NCBI GenBank assembly: GCA_021820485.1
Contig: JAKADO010000026.1
Coordinates: forward strand, 1 to 35,137
DNA length: 35,137 nucleotides
Direction: 5' to 3'
Origin: Bacillota bacterium
GTDB taxonomy: Bacteria > Bacillota > Sulfobacillia > Sulfobacillales > Sulfobacillaceae
Shown here in pieces: positions 31,074-35,137 of the stretch. The position numbers were made by a program, and so were the translations under genes. Position 1 is the stretch's first letter; each line of letters begins with the position of its first letter. Below the pieces are notes generated by a model. The model was given only the letters and a program-made list of their open reading frames with translations, was not told the origin of the DNA and ran no database searches.

Positions 31074-31873
31074 AACGACCAATCCCGGTGCGCGGCGGCG
31101 CCGCCCACCACGATAAGAATTGCTAACCAAGCGATTCCGTACGCCACGCTCCATTCCACCGGAATTCGGGGCCCCACGCCCATAAAATGCATAAGATAGA
31201 CAAATTGGTCTCCGGGCATCCACGGTAGTATGCCTAACGCTCCAAATTGCACCAGTCCATACTGAAACAGTACAAGGGCCCACGTTAAAACGAGACCAAG
31301 CCATGGACTCTTGAGTAGAACGGTTAGGGTGCGCGTTAAGACGGCTAGCAACCATAATCCTAAGGCTAGGAGCGCTACAATCTCCAGACCGACGACCAAC
31401 GGCGGCGGACTCTGCGGAGTGGCGACAAACGAAGACAGTCCGACCGGTCGACGCCCGCGCGCAAGCGCACTCCACGACCAGGAAACCGGTAGGGTCACCC
31501 CGCCAAATCCCAGGGACCCCAATCCCGTAGCCAACGCATACAGGCTCGCCGCTGCAGCCAACGCGATCATATCTGACCCCCACCAAATCCGTCGGCTCCG
31601 CAGATGGATCCAGATATGGATTTCCCATGCTTTAGTCATGTCGCGGTGGGTAGCCAATAGAAAGATCGGGGCCACGAATAGGGCCAATGTTTGCGCGGTC
31701 ACCCCCCCAAATACCAAGGCATCCCACGCGTTCGCAGGGCCGTAACGGGGACCCATATGAAGAAGGCCTCCCACCGCCACCCAACCCACGACTAGCATAA
31801 GGGGAATAACGAGGAGCCCGCGCCAGCCGCGAAACATGAGGCGCCATGCGATTAATATGCCGCGCTCCATCAT
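31070..31873 (-). CDS. ABC-2-like membrane permease
   Basis: A 267-residue membrane protein with about six or seven hydrophobic segments, including GLLVIPLMLVVGWVAVGGLL, GVTAQTLALFVAPIFLLA and LGLVLTWALVLFQYGLVQ. It is not closely similar to the other permeases of the operon by eye. It probably forms a heterodimer with the next gene's product under the ATPase coded upstream. ATG 31873 has GAGG about 8 nt upstream (GAGGTCTATCCC). No substrate can be read. It lies 203 nt after the ATPase gene, a gap that may hold a very short gene (31943-32044). Confidence 0.82.
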   Translation of the reverse strand: MMERGILIAWRLMFRGWRGLLVIPLMLVVGWVAVGGLLHMGPRYGPANAWDALVFGGVTAQTLALFVAPIFLLATHRDMTKAWEIHIWIHLRSRRIWWGSDMIALAAAASLYALATGLGSLGFGGVTLPVSWSWSALARGRRPVGLSSFVATPQSPPPLVVGLEIVALLALGLWLLAVLTRTLTVLLKSPWLGLVLTWALVLFQYGLVQFGALGILPWMPGDQFVYLMHFMGVGPRIPVEWSVAYGIAWLAILIVVGGAAAHRDWSL

Positions 31874-31942
31874 GGGATAGACCTCGACAGGGCCATGACG
31901 TGCTCCCGATTTCCTGATCCTCCGAGTCTTCGCGGTCCTCGG

Positions 31943-32044
31943 TCAAGCCTCCACCGTACCGAATTCGCTGGCGGTTTCTGTCGGCCATGCGTTCGTGGTA
32001 GAACTGCCAGAAACGGCAGGACCCGCATTACATGTTCGCCACAT
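31943..32044 (-). CDS. Possible 33-residue peptide in the ABC operon
   Basis: ATG 32044 is preceded by GAGGAAGG at about 4 nt. The frame gives 33 residues starting MWRTCNAGPAVSGSSTTN and ending at TGA. It is rich in Ser/Thr/Ala with a single Cys and no membrane segment. It lies between the ATPase and permease genes. Short peptides next to exporters can be their substrates, but there is no family match and the SD is the main evidence. Another frame (31870-32116) ends exactly at the permease start and competes with this reading. Confidence 0.3.
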   Translation of the reverse strand: MWRTCNAGPAVSGSSTTNAWPTETASEFGTVEA

Positions 32045-32075
32045 CGGGCCTTCCTCGACTGTTCGCGTGTCGGCA

Positions 32076-32753
32076 TTATGGCGATTCCGTCGCCGGGTCG
32101 ACGCCTTCGAGGGTAGTCGGCACCAGCTTGCCTCGCTCGACGCGCCACACGCGCTCACAGACTCGCGCGATCTGGGTGAGATCGTGCCCAGCCACGATAA
32201 TCGCTGCCCCTCCAGCTTGGGCTTCTCGTAACCATGATGCAAATTGATTGATGGCTTCGGGATCCAACCCGTTGGTGGGCTCGTCAAAAACTAGTATTTG
32301 GGGGTTCTCCATCAAGGCCTGGGCGATACCAAGGCGTTTTTTCATCCCTTGCGAATACTTGCCGACGCGCTGTCGATTCCGAGGATCAAGGCCGACCTTT
32401 TCCATCCACGCTTGGACGTCGTTCGAACGCAATTGTCCACGCACGGCAGCGAGCGTTAGAAGATTATCCAAGCCCGTGAGATTTGGTAGTAAGCCAGGGG
32501 GTTCAAATAAGACGCCTAACGAGACGGGGAGCGTCCCCCAATCGTCGGCAAGATCCTGTCCTCCCAACCGCACGTTTCCACTACTGGGCCGCACCAATCC
32601 TGCCAGGATGCGCAGTAAGGTCGTTTTTCCCGCTCCGTTGGACCCAATAAGGCCGACGACTTCCCCCGGATAGATCTCCAGGGAGACATCTTCCAGGACC
32701 GTTAGGCTGCCATAGCGCTTGCTGACATGCATGATTTCAATAATAGGCTTCAA
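32076..32753 (-). CDS. ABC transporter ATP-binding protein
   Basis: A 225-residue ATPase that powers the membrane permeases. Walker A is GLIGSNGAGKTTLLRILAGL (residues about 35-54), the signature is KYSQGMKKRLGIAQAL (YSQGM for the usual LSGGQ), Walker B is QILVFDEPTNGLDPEA, and the H-loop His is in IIVAGHD. This form is typical of ABC-2-type exporters for antibiotics or peptides. The TTG start at 32753 has GGGAGG 6-8 nt upstream; the longer open frame to 33146 is a shadow of the permease gene. It follows the first permease by 50 nt. Confidence 0.93.
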   Translation of the reverse strand: MKPIIEIMHVSKRYGSLTVLEDVSLEIYPGEVVGLIGSNGAGKTTLLRILAGLVRPSSGNVRLGGQDLADDWGTLPVSLGVLFEPPGLLPNLTGLDNLLTLAAVRGQLRSNDVQAWMEKVGLDPRNRQRVGKYSQGMKKRLGIAQALMENPQILVFDEPTNGLDPEAINQFASWLREAQAGGAAIIVAGHDLTQIARVCERVWRVERGKLVPTTLEGVDPATESP

Positions 32754-32803
32754 TGACACCCTCCCGCCGATTCTCTGTTTGCGCTCGTTTACTGCCACTC
32801 GCG

Positions 32804-33646
32804 TCAATGAGGCCATTCGTGCGATCGCACGCGCCACCAGGTAATTGCCGACATGACCAGTCCCGGTACAATCCAATACGCGAGGATCCCCGCGGGGGCA
32901 TGCGTATAATTGCTTAGATAGTTGCCGACCATCTCCGATGGGACCCATGCTCGCAGTCCGACTAATTGCCCACCCATGTCCGCGGCGAAAAAGATGGCCA
33001 CCGCCACAACTAACACGACCACGCGTCGGCGAATCCAGAGGGCCGCCACTGTGGCGATAACCGCCAGCACCCCGGTCGCGATCGTCGCAACCCCCATCAC
33101 CAGCAATACGTAGAGCCACGGCGCGTGCCAAAATAAAGCGGGCCACACAAAGGGTTGATATTCTTGACCATAGACCCCCTGATGGGTAAATGCAGCATGC
33201 CCCGCCACGCCGAGATAGTGTGGGAGAGCCACGGGAAAGAGAAACGAGGCCACGATGCCAGAGATGAGCAATCCGACGAAAACGGTCGCCCCCGCAACGG
33301 TCGCGTTACCAAGAAATCGGCCCCAGAGATACCCATGCCATCCGGCCCGCACTAAAAAGCTCCCATCAGCTCCGGACTCCCGGTCTAGCGCGAGTGAATC
33401 GCCATTGGGTAAGACTGCCAAGATCGGAATCACCAGGAAGAAAAACGTGTCAGGACTATATCCTAATCCCGACAACAGGGCTTGATAGGCGTTGAAATAG
33501 GCCGGCGGATAGCCGCCAAAAACTTCAACAGTACTGTACTGGGAGAAGGCCATGGCCATGACGGCGACTGTAAGCAGTAGCGCGATCCAGATGCCGACCC
33601 CATGCAGGGCTCGGATCCAATCGAGTCTGACCATACGGCTAATCAT
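32804..33646 (-). CDS. ABC-2-like membrane permease
   Basis: A 280-residue membrane protein. It starts MISRMVRLDWIRALHGVGIW and has about six helices, with a large extracytoplasmic loop after helix 1 (SQYSTVEVFGGYPPAYFNAY), the topology of ABC-2/YhgE-like permeases. GDSLALDRESGADGSFLVR in the cytoplasmic loop is like the coupling region that meets the ATPase. ATG 33646 has GGAGGG about 10 nt upstream; a frame to 33847 has no SD. It lies between the exported protein gene and the ATPase gene on one strand, so one operon is likely. Confidence 0.85.
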   Translation of the reverse strand: MISRMVRLDWIRALHGVGIWIALLLTVAVMAMAFSQYSTVEVFGGYPPAYFNAYQALLSGLGYSPDTFFFLVIPILAVLPNGDSLALDRESGADGSFLVRAGWHGYLWGRFLGNATVAGATVFVGLLISGIVASFLFPVALPHYLGVAGHAAFTHQGVYGQEYQPFVWPALFWHAPWLYVLLVMGVATIATGVLAVIATVAALWIRRRVVVLVVAVAIFFAADMGGQLVGLRAWVPSEMVGNYLSNYTHAPAGILAYWIVPGLVMSAITWWRVRSHEWPH

Positions 33647-33702
33647 GGACCTGTCCCTCCTTTTCGTACTTGACTGAGACTCAACCATCCCAGGGCCCTT
33701 AA

Positions 33703-34125
33703 CTAAGGATTCCAACTCCCCTGGACATTGGTGTAGGTACCATAGTAAACAGGCGACTTGGCCGTGAGCTTGACCGGATACCCGTCTTTGAGGTACGTCG
33801 ACGAACCCGTCACATCCACAGTTTGCCCGGGATTCACAGCATACCAAGGTGTGAGTTGAGACCCATCTTCGTAGGCGACCGCATAATAGATGGTGCCGCC
33901 ACCGGAGGCATAGGTTTCATTCACGTAAGCTGTGGGGGCATGTTCCATCGTACGAGTTTGACTGCTATCGACACTACCACCGAAATTCGGCACCATCATG
34001 TCGTAAGCATACCAACTGGAAGCCATCGTCGTGCCCATCGTGGCAACGATCACTCCGGCAGTGATCCCCACAGTCCAAGCCCATCGTTTTGTGCGTGTCA
34101 TAGCAACCACTTTTGTGCTTACCAT
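33703..34125 (-). CDS. Small secreted protein, DUF2712-like in outline
   Basis: Up to 140 residues. A basic start (MTRTKRWAWT from the second ATG at 34101) is followed by a hydrophobic signal segment (VGITAGVIVATMGTTMASS) and a beta-rich, Tyr/Ser/Thr/Gly-rich exported domain (GGGTIYYAVAYEDGSQLTPW, then SPVYYGTYTNVQGSWNP). The layout resembles DUF2712/lactococcin-972-associated proteins that sit beside ABC exporters in Firmicutes, but identity by eye is weak. It has no Cys, so no lipidation. Either ATG could be used; neither has a strong SD. As first gene of the operon with an ABC exporter it may be the exported or sensed partner (inference). Confidence 0.7.
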   Translation of the reverse strand: MVSTKVVAMTRTKRWAWTVGITAGVIVATMGTTMASSWYAYDMMVPNFGGSVDSSQTRTMEHAPTAYVNETYASGGGTIYYAVAYEDGSQLTPWYAVNPGQTVDVTGSSTYLKDGYPVKLTAKSPVYYGTYTNVQGSWNP

Positions 34126-34257
34126 TCATTGCTTCGCCATGAGTGCGGGATATCCTGCTTTGACACTCCCAGTTGTTTGGATGTCGGAGCCCCGACCGAG
34201 AGATAGAGCGTATTTTCATGTGGAGCCGCTATATAAGTCATTTTTTATTGCTAACCT

Positions 34258-34407
34258 TTAATCAAGAGTTAACAGCCCTTTTAACGCAAACTGTATCCCT
34301 ACTAGGTCTCGGTATCCCGGAAGCTCGTAAGGCCGTATGAAGAAAGCTTCGGTCGCGAGCCAGCGGAGCACCTGTTCAGCCGTTTGGCAGTGGCGCTTCT
34401 CTACCGT
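34258..34407 (-). pseudogene. IS256-family transposase C-terminal relic
   Basis: An open minus-strand frame after TAG 34410-34408 gives TVEKRHCQTAEQVLRWLATE, then AFFIRPYELPGYRDL, ending at TAA 34258. It aligns with the C-terminus of the transposase at 34588-35137 (VKRWTNGVQVLRWLASASLF, then RLRRLAGYRDLP). Only the last 50 or so codons remain. It marks an older insertion beside the island. Confidence 0.7.
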
Positions 34408-34587
34408 CTAAAGTTACATAACGTGGTCGGGAGACGACGGGTTACCGCCTCTATATTACCGCCGTGATTTCCTGCTTCGCGTGTACGTGAGTTCCCGTTG
34501 CCTATCGAGTCATATTTGCCCAAACGTGTGAGGTACTTTGGTCACGGTGTCTGTCATTGGACATATCGGCTATCATAGACCGCTTCC

Positions 34588-35137
34588 CTAGCCTGACACT
34601 ACGTCATCGTGCCACGGCTCGCCTTCCGCGTCGGCTTGGAGGGCCGTCTTCAATTGCGGCAAGTCACGATATCCCGCGAGACGTCGCAAACGGCCCTCGA
34701 GAAAGAGACTGGCGCTGGCTAGCCAGCGTAGAACCTGCACGCCGTTGGTCCAGCGCTTCACGTTCTGGGTATAAGTCCGGAACTGGCTATTGACGGACTC
34801 GAGGGGATTGGTCGTGGCCAGTGAACGCCGCAGCGTGCCCAACAACCCGAGCCGATGGACGGTAAGCGTTTCGTCCAGGCCTTCCCGCAAGCTATGGGCC
34901 GCTTGAGGGTAGTCCCGTTCGAGCTCTGCTGCCAGTTTCTGCAACGCCTTGAAGGCCTTCGTGGCATCTGCCTCTTGGTAGGCCTTGCGCAACCGCGACC
35001 GCACGGTCGCTTGCATGGACTCGGGGAGATGGTCTAAAACATTCCGGGTTTTGTGGATCTGACAACGTTGGATGTGGACGCGGTCGCCAAACACCTCGCG
35101 CACGGCTTTGGCTAGGGCTTTCGCGCCGTCAATCACC
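34588..35137 (-). CDS. IS256-family (mutator-type) transposase, 5' end outside the window
   Basis: The C-terminal 180 or so residues of a DDE transposase. The frame starts at the window edge with the second catalytic Asp (VIDGAKALAKAV), followed by the family's C-H motif (RCQIHKTRNVLDHL) and the catalytic Glu in TTNPLESVNSQFR. It ends PWHDDVVSG at TAG 34588. The block between is intact, so it may be active. The inverted repeat on this side should lie within about 34500-34587, but I could not identify it because the other end of the element is outside the window. The element borders the ABC/secreted-protein island and lies 180 nt from an older relic of the same family. Confidence 0.93.
   Translation of the reverse strand, partial: VIDGAKALAKAVREVFGDRVHIQRCQIHKTRNVLDHLPESMQATVRSRLRKAYQEADATKAFKALQKLAAELERDYPQAAHSLREGLDETLTVHRLGLLGTLRRSLATTNPLESVNSQFRTYTQNVKRWTNGVQVLRWLASASLFLEGRLRRLAGYRDLPQLKTALQADAEGEPWHDDVVSG

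Noticed and set aside
31870-32116. Frame ending at the permease start by TGATG overlap
   Set aside because: Arg/Pro-rich, no SD at its possible ATGs; overlap alone is not enough.
1-35137. tRNA, rRNA, CRISPR arrays or phage cassettes
   Set aside because: No cloverleaf with a CCA end, no rRNA core sequence and no regularly spaced repeat were seen; vapBC, the short zinc-ribbon genes and the IS256 parts do not make a prophage.

Overview
The window looks like a chromosomal segment of a G+C-rich, Gram-positive-type bacterium. Genes are tightly packed, Shine-Dalgarno (SD) sites are strong, and GTG/TTG starts are common. A class II ribonucleotide reductase sits beside NrdR, and there is a relic of an acid (S53) protease. 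A Sulfobacillus-like acidophilic Firmicute would fit, but the taxon is an inference and cannot be fixed from this sequence alone. I saw no tRNA, rRNA, CRISPR array or replication origin.

Layout. 1-3.1 kb: a hypothetical gene cut by the window edge, a 47-residue Cys-rich protein, a decayed S53 peptidase, and a vapBC toxin-antitoxin pair bracketed by two diverged copies of one promoter/terminator module. 3.1-10.1 kb (minus strand): nrdR-nrdJ behind a promoter with two NrdR-box-like sites, then an operon of CoA-binding protein, YajQ, a glycosyltransferase-39 (PMT)/seven-blade PQQ-propeller fusion and a small membrane protein. 10.3-14.0 kb: a membrane protein, a large secreted repeat protein (DUF5667/DUF5666-like), a decayed ChrB/membrane-protein locus and a zinc-ribbon protein. 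14.1-16.3 kb (plus): an efflux operon of MFS exporter, TetR regulator and a glutaredoxin whose first active-site Cys codon is an in-frame TGA (probable selenocysteine). Its promoter is overlapped by two matching dyads. 16.3-20.3 kb (minus): MFS transporter, AMP-forming ligase and membrane acyltransferase. 20.4-29.8 kb: mostly metabolic genes (GT4 glycosyltransferase, VIT1/CCC1 metal transporter, Nudix, DapA-family protein, GlcF, peptide deformylase, Toprim protein, aldo-keto reductase, PhzF, second AMP ligase). 29.8-35.1 kb: an accessory island with an exported small protein, an ABC ATPase and three permeases, bordered by an IS256-family relic and a second, truncated-by-window IS256-family transposase.

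The strongest unusual item is the Sec-type glutaredoxin (16066-16311). Its reading frame is intact on both sides of the TGA, it has a compact hairpin downstream in the position of a bacterial SECIS, and it is followed by a perfect 17-bp terminator. Its place as third gene of a TetR-controlled efflux operon suggests a stress or xenobiotic role. Other points worth a look are the PMT-propeller fusion, the paired NrdR boxes, the duplicated vapBC promoter module, the hairpin that would hide the ribosome binding site of the metal transporter, and the ABC/secreted-protein island.
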